From assembly GCA_945871335.1 (NCBI GenBank), contig CAMBWM010000163.1:1-5556 (forward strand): a stretch of DNA of 5,556 bases, in the 5' to 3' direction. The position numbers and the translations under genes are program-made. This DNA is from Polaromonas sp. YR568. Lineage in GTDB: Bacteria > Pseudomonadota > Gammaproteobacteria > Burkholderiales > Burkholderiaceae. The notes under the pieces were generated by a model, which was not told the DNA's origin, did no database searches, and was given only the letters and a program-made list of their open reading frames with translations. Shown here in pieces: positions 1 to 5,556 of the stretch (the stretch's first letter is position 1; each line of letters starts with the position of its first letter).

Positions 1-678
1 ACGGCCGTCAGCCAGGATTTGCCAGCTGAAGACCTCAGCGTACGCGCTGCGCGCGCCTTGCAAGCGGCCACCGGTACCACCCTGGGGGTGCACATCAGCC
101 TTGAAAAGCGGATTCCATCGCAAGCCGGTATGGGAGGCGGCTCGTCCGACGCCGCCAGCTGCCTGTTGGCTTTGCAACGCCTGTGGGGCCTGCGGCTGCC
201 CCCCGCCAAGCTGATGGCGCTGGCGCTTTCGCTGGGAGCCGATGTGCCCTTTTTCCTGTGCGGCAGCCATGCCTGGGTAGAAGGCATCGGCGAACTGATC
301 ACGCCAATCACTTTGCCAGCCGCCCGTTTCCTGGTCATAAAACCGGCTGCCGGGCTGTCAACACAGGCCATTTTCAGCTCTCCAGAGCTAAAACGTGACA
401 CCAAAACTGCTACAATGCTAGGCTTTGCTGCAAATAACAACGGCCTTGTTTACGGATTCGGCCGGAACGACTTGCAGCCGGTCGCCGAAAAGCTCTGCCC
501 GCCGATGGTTCAGTCCCTGAACTGGCTTGCGGCACAAGGTTTGCAAGGCCGTATGACCGGCTCTGGGAGTGCTGTTTTTGCGCAAATGCCAAACGAAATG
601 ATGGTTTCAGACGCCCCGGGCGACTGGCAAATCAGGCAGTGCGGCAACCTGGAGGCGCATCCTCTGGCCGGTTGGTAA
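1..678 (+). CDS. ispE: 4-diphosphocytidyl-2-C-methyl-D-erythritol kinase (IspE), 5' end cut off by the window
   Basis: IspE is a GHMP-family kinase that phosphorylates the 2-hydroxyl of CDP-methylerythritol with ATP, in the cytoplasmic MEP route to isoprenoids. The reading frame is open from base 1, so the true start lies upstream; the TTG at 19 is internal. About 225 of the usual ~280-290 residues are present. The ATP-binding GHMP motif 2 (GMGGGSSDAAS) lies at about 127-159. GADVP with the catalytic Asp (codon 241-243) follows, matching Asp141 of E. coli IspE, then the EGIGE segment. GRNDLQPVA sits near 460-486, and the C-terminal GHMP motif 3 (MTGSGSAVFA) near 553-582. The missing part would hold the N-terminal catalytic Lys. 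The gene ends with TAA, 99 bp before tRNA-Gln, a usual neighbour in Burkholderiales. The family call is secure. Confidence 0.96.
   Translation, partial: TAVSQDLPAEDLSVRAARALQAATGTTLGVHISLEKRIPSQAGMGGGSSDAASCLLALQRLWGLRLPPAKLMALALSLGADVPFFLCGSHAWVEGIGELITPITLPAARFLVIKPAAGLSTQAIFSSPELKRDTKTATMLGFAANNNGLVYGFGRNDLQPVAEKLCPPMVQSLNWLAAQGLQGRMTGSGSAVFAQMPNEMMVSDAPGDWQIRQCGNLEAHPLAGW
408..416 (+). promoter_or_regulatory. possible extended -10 promoter element inside ispE
   Basis: TGCTACAAT fits the extended -10 pattern TGnTAnAAT of a sigma-70 promoter. No good -35 box lies 16-18 bp upstream; the 17-bp position reads CTAAAA. The site sits in a weakly conserved part of IspE, about 360 bp before tRNA-Gln, so it could add transcription of the tRNA and genes beyond. 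The motif is seen; promoter activity is inferred. A chance match is quite possible. Confidence 0.22.
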
Positions 679-722
679 AATCCCGGCTCGAGAAAATGCT
701 TCCCAGCGACGATTGATAGGTG

Positions 723-768
723 TGTTGCTGAAGTCACGGAGCCGAGAGGTTGCCGGTCAACAGCAACA
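723..768 (+). repeat. 8-bp inverted repeat in the spacer before tRNA-Gln
   Basis: TGTTGCTG at 723-730 is an exact reverse complement of CAGCAACA at 761-768, separated by 30 nt. A competing smaller hairpin can form between GTTGC at 749-753 and GCAAC at 763-767. There is no T run after it, so it is not an intrinsic terminator. It would lie in the 5' leader of any transcript entering the tRNA from ispE. I see no clear promoter in the 99-bp spacer (679-777). Function is unknown. Confidence 0.4.
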
Positions 769-777
769 GTCCTGTGT

Positions 778-854
778 AGGGGTGTCGCCAAGTTGGTTAA
801 GGCACCGGATTTTGATTCCGGCATTCGCAGGTTCGAATCCTTCCACCCCTGCCA
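778..854 (+). tRNA. tRNA-Gln, anticodon TTG, CCA encoded
   Basis: The cloverleaf can be folded by eye. Acceptor arms are AGGGGTG (778-784) and CACCCCT (844-850), seven perfect pairs. The D stem is GCC/GGC (787-789 with 801-803). The anticodon stem is CCGGA/TCCGG (805-809 with 817-821) around loop TTTTGAT, with anticodon TTG at 812-814 reading CAA, and CAG by wobble. The T arm is GCAGG (827-831), loop TTCGAAT, then CCTTC (839-843). The discriminator is G851 and CCA is encoded at 852-854. The anticodon and overall sequence match bacterial tRNA-Gln. The first pair is a weak A-U, where E. coli has U-A. The second T-stem pair is a C-U mismatch (828 with 842). It lies between ispE and prs, its usual place in this bacterial order. 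Confidence 0.97.
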
Positions 855-862
855 AATTTTTT

Positions 863-910
863 GGCCCTTGCGACGGACTCCCAAAACGGGTAGGGCCAGG
901 GCCTTTTGTT
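863..910 (+). terminator. probable intrinsic terminator after tRNA-Gln
   Basis: GGCCCT at 863-868 pairs with AGGGCC at 898-903, followed at once by TTTTGTT (904-910). The long loop holds a small CCC/GGG helix (880-882 with 888-890). A second register pairs TGGCCCT (862-868) with AGGGCCA (892-898). The stem is GC-rich but short and the loop is large, so confidence is moderate. Position, just after the tRNA CCA end and well before prs, suits a tRNA terminator. The rest of the spacer to 1065 shows only a CGGCC-ACCA-GGCCG hairpin at 947-960 and a T-rich stretch at 1005-1032. I could not pick out a convincing prs promoter. Confidence 0.5.
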
Positions 911-1065
911 CGGTGCCTTTGTTGAGTGGTTTTGAGATTGCCGGCGCGGCCACCAGGCCGATGTGCGGCATGTCAAGACAATTTGCCAGGGCATTGAGCG
1001 CCATGTGTTTTTAGTGTGTTTTTTGCTTTTTCATCGCTTCACTGCCAAACACCGCTGGACCCCTC

Positions 1066-2040
1066 ATGCTTGCGCACAACCCCGACTTCATGGTTTTCAC
1101 CGGCAATGCCAACCCGAGCATGGCCCAGGAAATTGCCCACCACCTGGACATTTCATTAGGCGCTGCCCATGTCGGGCGCTTTTCGGACGGCGAAGTTACT
1201 GTCGAAATTCACCAAAACGTGCGTGCCCGTGAAGTCTTTGTGGTGCAGTCCACCTGCGCCCCGACCAATGACAACCTGATGGAACTGCTGATCATGGTGG
1301 ATGCGCTCAAACGCGCATCGGCAGAGCGTATTTCCGCCGTGATTCCTTACTTCGGCTATGCCCGCCAGGACCGCCGCCCACGTTCGGCCCGCGTGCCCAT
1401 CACCGCCAAGGTAGTGGCCAACATGTTGCAAACCGTGGGCGTGTCGCGCGTGCTGACCATGGACTTGCATGCCGACCAGATCCAGGGATTCTTCGACATA
1501 CCGGTTGACAACATTTATGCCTCCCCCGTTTTGCTGGGCGACCTGCGCCAGAAAAACTACACCGACCTGATGGTCGTCTCACCCGACGTGGGTGGTGTAG
1601 TGCGGGCTAGGGCGCTGGCCAAGCAACTGGGCTGCGACATGGCCATCATCGATAAGCGCCGGCCCAAGGCCAATGTGTCTGAAGTCATGCACGTCATAGG
1701 CGACATCGAGGGGCGCAATTGCGTCATCATGGACGACATGATCGACACCGCAGGCACGCTCGTCAAGGCCGCCGAAGTTCTCAAAGAGCGCGGCGCCAAA
1801 AAGGTTTACGCCTATTGCACTCACCCGATTTTTTCGGGTCCTGCCATTGACCGCATTGCCAAAGGTGACGTACTCGATGAAGTGGTGGTGACCAACACCA
1901 TCGCATTGACTGACAACGCCTTAAGCTGCAAAAAAATCCGCCAACTCTCCGTGGCTCCGTTGATCGCCGAAACGATACAACGCATTGCCAAGGGTGAGTC
2001 GGTCATGAGTTTGTTCTCAGACCAAGACAACCTGTTTTGA
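1066..2040 (+). CDS. prs: ribose-phosphate pyrophosphokinase (PRPP synthetase)
   Basis: Prs transfers pyrophosphate from ATP to ribose 5-phosphate, giving PRPP for purine, pyrimidine, histidine, tryptophan and NAD synthesis; it works in the cytoplasm as a hexamer. The protein is 324 residues against 315 in E. coli, and aligns over its full length. Visible landmarks are GRFSDGE (37-43), [13 protein letters not shown] (62-74), the ATP-site segment FGYARQDRR (96-104), [12 protein letters not shown] (133-144) with the metal-linked His135, the flexible-loop KRR (197-199) and the ribose-phosphate loop DDMIDTAGT (223-231). All are intact. The ATG at 1066 gives an N-terminus like that of other Burkholderiales Prs proteins. 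No clear Shine-Dalgarno sequence precedes it, and the next Met (codon at 1090) is a less likely start. It ends 16 bp before a terminator hairpin, so it may be transcribed on its own or with the tRNA. Confidence 0.97.
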   Translation: MLAHNPDFMVFTGNANPSMAQEIAHHLDISLGAAHVGRFSDGEVTVEIHQNVRAREVFVVQSTCAPTNDNLMELLIMVDALKRASAERISAVIPYFGYARQDRRPRSARVPITAKVVANMLQTVGVSRVLTMDLHADQIQGFFDIPVDNIYASPVLLGDLRQKNYTDLMVVSPDVGGVVRARALAKQLGCDMAIIDKRRPKANVSEVMHVIGDIEGRNCVIMDDMIDTAGTLVKAAEVLKERGAKKVYAYCTHPIFSGPAIDRIAKGDVLDEVVVTNTIALTDNALSCKKIRQLSVAPLIAETIQRIAKGESVMSLFSDQDNLF

Positions 2041-2056
2041 TCTGAGGCAAAAAGCA

Positions 2057-2083
2057 GGCGGCACCTTCGGGCACCGCCTTTTT
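2057..2083 (+). terminator. intrinsic terminator after prs
   Basis: GGCGG (2057-2061) pairs with CCGCC (2074-2078). Inside, a CA/CA internal loop is followed by CC/GG closing a TTCG tetraloop (2066-2069), the very stable C(UUCG)G type. Five T follow (2079-2083). It lies 16 bp after the prs stop and before rplY, so it should end or reduce transcription between them. Confidence 0.8.
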
Positions 2084-2119
2084 ACGTCACGAGGCTAGCT
2101 GGTCGCGGCATGCCTCTTT

Positions 2120-2124
2120 AGGAG
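2120..2124 (+). promoter_or_regulatory. ribosome binding site of rplY
   Basis: AGGAG ends 7 nt before the ATG at 2132. It is the clearest Shine-Dalgarno sequence in the window and fixes the rplY start. prs, pth and coaD have no comparable site. Confidence 0.85.
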
Positions 2125-2131
2125 TATTGAT

Positions 2132-2803
2132 ATGAAATTCGTCGCTTTTGAGCGCGCCATGCAGGGTACGGGTGCGAGCCGCCGTCTCCGCATCACCGGA
2201 CGCACACCCGGTATCGTTTACGGTGGCACTGGCCAGCCTTTGCTGATCGAGCTCGATCACAACGCTCTGTTCCACGCCATCAAGAAAGAATCTTTCCACG
2301 CGTCCATCCTCGACATGGAACTCGCCGGCAAGAGCCACAAAGTTTTGTTGCGTGATCTGCAGATGCACCCGTTCAAACAGCAGATCTTGCACATCGACTT
2401 CCAGCGCGTCGAAGCCACGACCCGCATGACTGTCAAAGTGCCGGTTCACTTCAGCGGTGAAGAAAATTCACCGGCTGTCAAAGCTGAAGGTTGCCTGATC
2501 AATCACGTGATGACTGAACTGACGATCTCCTGCTTCCCGGCAGACATTCCTGAGTTCATTGCCGTCGATCTGAGCGCCATGAAAAAAGGCTCTTCTTTGC
2601 ACGTCAAAGACATCACCCTGCCAAAGGGCGTGAAATTTGTCGCTAAAGGCCAGGAAAACCCTGTGCTGGCCTCCGTCTCGGTGATTGTCGAGGAAGCTCC
2701 CGCCGAGGTAGCACCTGCAGCCGATGCCAAAGATGGCAAGGATGCCAAAGACGCCAAAGCGCCGGCCAAGGCCCCAGCCAAGGCACCTGCAGCCAAGAAA
2801 TAA
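2132..2803 (+). CDS. rplY: 50S ribosomal protein bL25, long form (CTC/TL5 type)
   Basis: bL25 binds 5S rRNA in the large ribosomal subunit. The protein is 223 residues, the two-domain CTC form, unlike the ~94-residue single-domain E. coli protein. The N-terminal 5S-binding domain spans about 1-95, with [16 protein letters not shown] (17-32) and the LHIDFQRV stretch (86-93). The C-terminal beta domain runs about 96-186. After about residue 188 comes a low-complexity tail rich in Ala, Lys, Asp and Pro, including [18 protein letters not shown] (203-220). This may be disordered and basic enough to touch rRNA; that is inference. The start is set by AGGAG 7 nt upstream. The gene stands between two intrinsic terminators, so it probably has its own promoter or depends on readthrough from prs. 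I could not identify a promoter in the 48 nt available. Confidence 0.95.
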   Translation: MKFVAFERAMQGTGASRRLRITGRTPGIVYGGTGQPLLIELDHNALFHAIKKESFHASILDMELAGKSHKVLLRDLQMHPFKQQILHIDFQRVEATTRMTVKVPVHFSGEENSPAVKAEGCLINHVMTELTISCFPADIPEFIAVDLSAMKKGSSLHVKDITLPKGVKFVAKGQENPVLASVSVIVEEAPAEVAPAADAKDGKDAKDAKAPAKAPAKAPAAKK

Positions 2804-2828
2804 GCTGCAGACAGCGGAGCAAGCTTTT

Positions 2829-2879
2829 GCCTCATCGGCCCATATCCTCACCAGAGGATATGGGCCGTTTTCTTGAGGC
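2829..2879 (+). terminator. strong intrinsic terminator after rplY, with nested outer inverted repeat
   Basis: CGGCCCATATCCTC (2836-2849) and GAGGATATGGGCCG (2854-2867) form a perfect 14-bp stem with loop ACCA, followed by TTTTCTT (2868-2874). An outer pair, GCCTCA (2829-2834) with TGAGGC (2874-2879), encloses both stem and T run. No T run lies on the other side, so it acts on plus-strand transcripts only. This is the strongest hairpin in the window and should insulate pth from rplY. Confidence 0.93.
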
Positions 2880-2942
2880 CGGCAGGCGTTACAGTCCTTC
2901 AAAGACTATTGGACAAACCGCGCACACGGAATTCATCGCTCC

Positions 2943-3596
2943 ATGATCAAACTTTTTGTCGGCCTGGGCAACCCGGGTACTGAATACGAAGCTACCCGTC
3001 ACAACGCCGGTTTTTGGTGGCTTGATGCCTTGGCCCGCGAACTCAAGCTGAGCCTAGTGCTGGACAAGAACTACCACGGCGTGGTGGCGCGCACCACCAT
3101 CAAAGGACAGACAGTGTGGCTGCTAGAGCCGCGTACCTTCATGAACCTGTCAGGCAAATCGGTTGCTGCGCTGGCCCGTTTTTTCAAACTCAAGCCTGAA
3201 GAAATTCTGGTGGCACATGACGAGCTGGATATCGTGCCTGGCCAGCTCAAGCTTAAATTTGGCGGCAGCCACGCCGGCCACAACGGTCTGCGCGACATTC
3301 ACGCACAGCTGGGCAGTGCCGACTACTGGCGTCTGCGGATCGGTGTGGGTCACCCCGGGGATAAATCCGAGGTGGTCAACTGGGTGCTGCAAAAGCCCTC
3401 GCAAGAGCACCGCGCGGCCATTGAAGATGCCCTGCCCCGCAGCCTGAAGGCGCTACCTATGCTGATAGACGGTGAAATGGAAAAAGCCACCATGCTGATT
3501 CACACGCATGCGCCGGTGCGGCCCAAGCCGCCGCGCAAGCCCGAGCCTGCGCCCGGTGCAGAAACGGGCCCGACGGGCACAGCCGACAAGCCCTGA
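2943..3596 (+). CDS. pth: peptidyl-tRNA hydrolase
   Basis: Pth cuts the ester bond of peptidyl-tRNAs that drop off the ribosome, recycling tRNA in the cytoplasm. Residue numbering matches E. coli Pth exactly through the active site: Asn10, the catalytic His20, Asn68, Asp93, His113 and Asn114 are all present. The N-terminal VGLGNPG (6-12), TFMNLSG (65-71) and AHDELD (91-96) are family hallmarks. The protein is 217 residues against 194 in E. coli; the extra length is a Pro-rich tail from about residue 191 ([14 protein letters not shown] and on). The ATG at 2943 puts the first strand directly at the N-terminus as in relatives, though only a weak CGGA lies 12 nt upstream. No clear promoter is visible in the 68 nt after the rplY terminator. 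It ends 21 nt from the stop of the convergent ferredoxin gene. Confidence 0.97.
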   Translation: MIKLFVGLGNPGTEYEATRHNAGFWWLDALARELKLSLVLDKNYHGVVARTTIKGQTVWLLEPRTFMNLSGKSVAALARFFKLKPEEILVAHDELDIVPGQLKLKFGGSHAGHNGLRDIHAQLGSADYWRLRIGVGHPGDKSEVVNWVLQKPSQEHRAAIEDALPRSLKALPMLIDGEMEKATMLIHTHAPVRPKPPRKPEPAPGAETGPTGTADKP

Positions 3597-3600
3597 ACAA

Positions 3601-3617
3601 ACCGGCCTTATCCCGGC
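3601..3617 (-). terminator. weak candidate terminator of the minus-strand operon
   Basis: Read on the minus strand just after the ferredoxin stop, GCCGG (3617-3613) and CCGGT (3605-3601) can form four GC pairs plus one G-U pair around a 7-nt loop, followed by TTGTT running into pth. The stem is short and the T run poor. It is the only hairpin in the 21-nt gap. Termination of either transcript here may need Rho or occur inside the opposing gene. Confidence 0.25.
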
Positions 3618-4422
<805 letters not shown>

Positions 4423-4450
4423 GGGCGAATTATGCCGCTTGGCGCCGCGC

Positions 4451-5119
4451 TCAGGCGGAGAAGGCGGCCGGGCGTGCCAGCAGATGAAAATGTACCGCGC
4501 CGGCCTTGCTGCTGCGGTAGATCGCCAGGCCCAAGGTGGCAAGTTCTTCAGCACTCCAGCTGCGCGGGGCTTCAAGGTAGACCAAGCCCTGCGGTGCAAT
4601 CGCGTCAGCCGCAGCCTTGAGGGCGGGCTCAAACAGCGTGGACTCAAAGGGTGGGTCAATGAAAACCAGTTGCATCGAGCCCGGGCTTTGCCGGCGCAAC
4701 AGGCCTACACCGTCGCCGCGCTCGACGCGCACGCTAGCGGCCTGCAAACGCTCTTGCAGCGCCTTGAGTTTGAGTGCCAATTGCGGATCTTGCTCGCACA
4801 GCAGGACCTCGGCAGCACCGCGCGATGCGGCTTCAAAGCCCAGCGCACCGGTCCCGGCAAAGATGTCAATGCAGCGCCAACCAGTGAGATCCTGACCGAG
4901 CCAGTTAAACAAGGTTTCCCGCACCCGGTCCGGCGTCGGGCGCAAGCCCGGCTTATCGGCCACCGGCAGTTTGGTCCGCTTGTAAATCCCGCCAATGATG
5001 CGCACCTCGCCGGGCAGCGACTTGTTCTGTCGCGGGCCGGGCTTGGCCTTTGGTTTGGGCGCGGGCGCTGAACGCGCATCTGAACGGGCGTCAGAGCGGG
5101 CGTCTGAACGCACGATCAT
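4451..5119 (-). CDS. rsmD: 16S rRNA (guanine966-N2)-methyltransferase RsmD
   Basis: RsmD uses S-adenosylmethionine to methylate N2 of G966 of 16S rRNA in the small subunit. The protein is 222 residues; E. coli RsmD is 198. Landmarks are RIIGG (40-44), LRPTPDRVRETLFNWL (59-74), the SAM-binding motif I DIFAGTGALGFEA (85-97), the acidic end of strand 2 in CEQD (108-111) and catalytic motif IV DPPF (155-158). Everything needed for activity looks intact. The first ~37 residues are extra: a four-residue RSDA repeat, then a Pro/Lys/Ala stretch, probably disordered. The start at 5119 is supported by a 4-bp ATGA overlap with the M16 peptidase stop, a usual sign of translational coupling. No later ATG lies before the conserved core. 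It is the second visible gene of the minus-strand operon. Confidence 0.95.
   Translation of the reverse strand: MIVRSDARSDARSDARSAPAPKPKAKPGPRQNKSLPGEVRIIGGIYKRTKLPVADKPGLRPTPDRVRETLFNWLGQDLTGWRCIDIFAGTGALGFEAASRGAAEVLLCEQDPQLALKLKALQERLQAASVRVERGDGVGLLRRQSPGSMQLVFIDPPFESTLFEPALKAAADAIAPQGLVYLEAPRSWSAEELATLGLAIYRSSKAGAVHFHLLARPAAFSA
5063..5110 (-). repeat. 12-bp tandem repeat, about four units, at the start of rsmD
   Basis: On the minus strand the units read CGTTCAGACGCC, CGCTCTGACGCC, CGTTCAGATGCG and CGTTCAGCGCCC. They encode RSDA three times and then RSAP. The length of 12 keeps the frame, so unit gain or loss would alter protein length without breaking rsmD. Units differ mostly at third codon positions, so this is not a fresh perfect duplication. 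Confidence 0.85.
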
Positions 5120-5556
5120 GGGCCAGCGCCCAACACCACAGTGACCATGCGCTCGGGTTGAAGTTTGCGGGAAAAAGCAGCCTTGATATCAGCCGCCGTG
5201 ATTTTTTCAAGCTGCGCAGTCCAGGTGTCTAAGTAGTCCAAAGGCAAGTTGTTCCAGGCAATGTTGGAGATGTTTTCAAGCAGTTTGGCGTTGCTGTCGA
5301 TACGCAGCGCAAAGCCGCCCACCAGGTTGTCCTTGGCGGCCTTGAGCTCGGCCTCGGTCGGGCCTTCGGCCACAAATTTTGCCAGCACCGTACGCGCCAC
5401 CTCGACAGCCTGCGCCGCCTGGTCGGGCCGCGTCTGCAAACCAATGGTGAATGCACCCGCATGCAGACCGGGGGAAAAAAAGCTGTAGACGCTGTAGGTC
5501 AGGCCACGCTTTTCACGTACCTCGGTGGTCAGTCGCGACACAAAACCGCCGCCACC
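5116..5556 (-). CDS. M16-family zinc-peptidase-like protein, C-terminal part only
   Basis: Only the last 146 residues are in the window; the frame is open to its right edge, and the GTG at 5541 is internal. The fragment starts GGGGFVSRL, then TEVREKRGLTYSVYS, the conserved glycine-rich and Arg/Tyr segment of the C-terminal M16 domain (pitrilysin, processing-peptidase and PqqL-like proteins). The stretch from ARTVLAKFVAEGPTEAELKAAK to the C-terminal VVLGAGP also fits. The catalytic HxxEH motif would lie outside this fragment or may be absent; in many Gram-negative bacteria two adjacent M16 genes exist, one carrying HxxEH and the other the Arg/Tyr pair. I therefore cannot say whether this chain is itself catalytic. 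It probably acts in the periplasm or envelope, but the signal peptide is not visible. Its stop overlaps the rsmD start (ATGA). Confidence 0.9.
   Translation of the reverse strand, partial: GGGGFVSRLTTEVREKRGLTYSVYSFFSPGLHAGAFTIGLQTRPDQAAQAVEVARTVLAKFVAEGPTEAELKAAKDNLVGGFALRIDSNAKLLENISNIAWNNLPLDYLDTWTAQLEKITAADIKAAFSRKLQPERMVTVVLGAGP

Noticed and set aside
778..854. tRNA-Gln as an attachment site for an integrated element
   Set aside because: No integrase gene, no repeated tRNA 3' end and no foreign genes follow; prs and rplY are the normal neighbours.
970..975. TTGACA on the minus strand, a perfect -35 hexamer
   Set aside because: At 16-18 bp beyond it the sequence is GC-rich with nothing like TATAAT, and no minus-strand gene follows.
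510..1004. Open frame of 164 codons on the minus strand
   Set aside because: It runs antisense through the end of ispE, the whole tRNA-Gln and the spacer; no protein family is recognisable.
793..1232. Plus-strand open frames at 793-1014 and 963-1232 as small genes near the tRNA
   Set aside because: One starts inside tRNA-Gln and the other overlaps prs in another frame; neither has a ribosome binding site or family resemblance.
4428..4433. CATAAT on the minus strand just before coaD as a -10 box
   Set aside because: The matching -35 position reads GCCTGA, and the transcript would start at the ATG itself. coaD is better explained as cotranscribed with rsmD.

Overview
This is an ordinary, well-packed piece of bacterial core chromosome. 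Protein similarity and gene order point to a betaproteobacterium of the order Burkholderiales, most likely family Comamonadaceae (Rhodoferax/Polaromonas-like). The main reasons are the Prs and bL25 sequences, the order ispE - tRNA-Gln - prs - rplY - pth, and the facing group fdx - coaD - rsmD - M16 peptidase. Naming a genus would be a guess.

Left part, plus strand (1-3596): the 3' three quarters of ispE (isoprenoid precursor synthesis), a 99-bp spacer, tRNA-Gln(UUG), a 211-bp spacer with a probable terminator, prs (PRPP synthase), a compact UUCG-loop terminator, rplY (long-form ribosomal protein bL25), a very strong 14-bp-stem terminator, and pth (peptidyl-tRNA hydrolase). All are housekeeping genes. 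tRNA, bL25 and Pth belong to translation, while PRPP feeds nucleotide, histidine, tryptophan and NAD synthesis.

Right part, minus strand (3618-5556, read right to left): the 3' end of an M16 zinc-peptidase-family gene, rsmD (16S rRNA m2G966 methyltransferase), coaD (phosphopantetheine adenylyltransferase) and a YfhL-type 2[4Fe-4S] ferredoxin. The M16 and rsmD genes overlap in an ATGA. rsmD and coaD are 28 nt apart, and coaD and fdx are 1 nt apart. This looks like one operon with translational coupling. It converges on pth with only 21 nt between the two stop codons.

I found no mobile element, CRISPR array, phage gene, toxin-antitoxin pair, broken gene or unexplained coding region. No new biological system is visible. 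The points worth a second look are small: a C-U mismatch in the T stem of tRNA-Gln, an extended -10-like box inside ispE, a nested inverted repeat around the rplY terminator, a 12-bp tandem repeat encoding the RsmD N-terminus, and low-complexity tails on bL25 and Pth.
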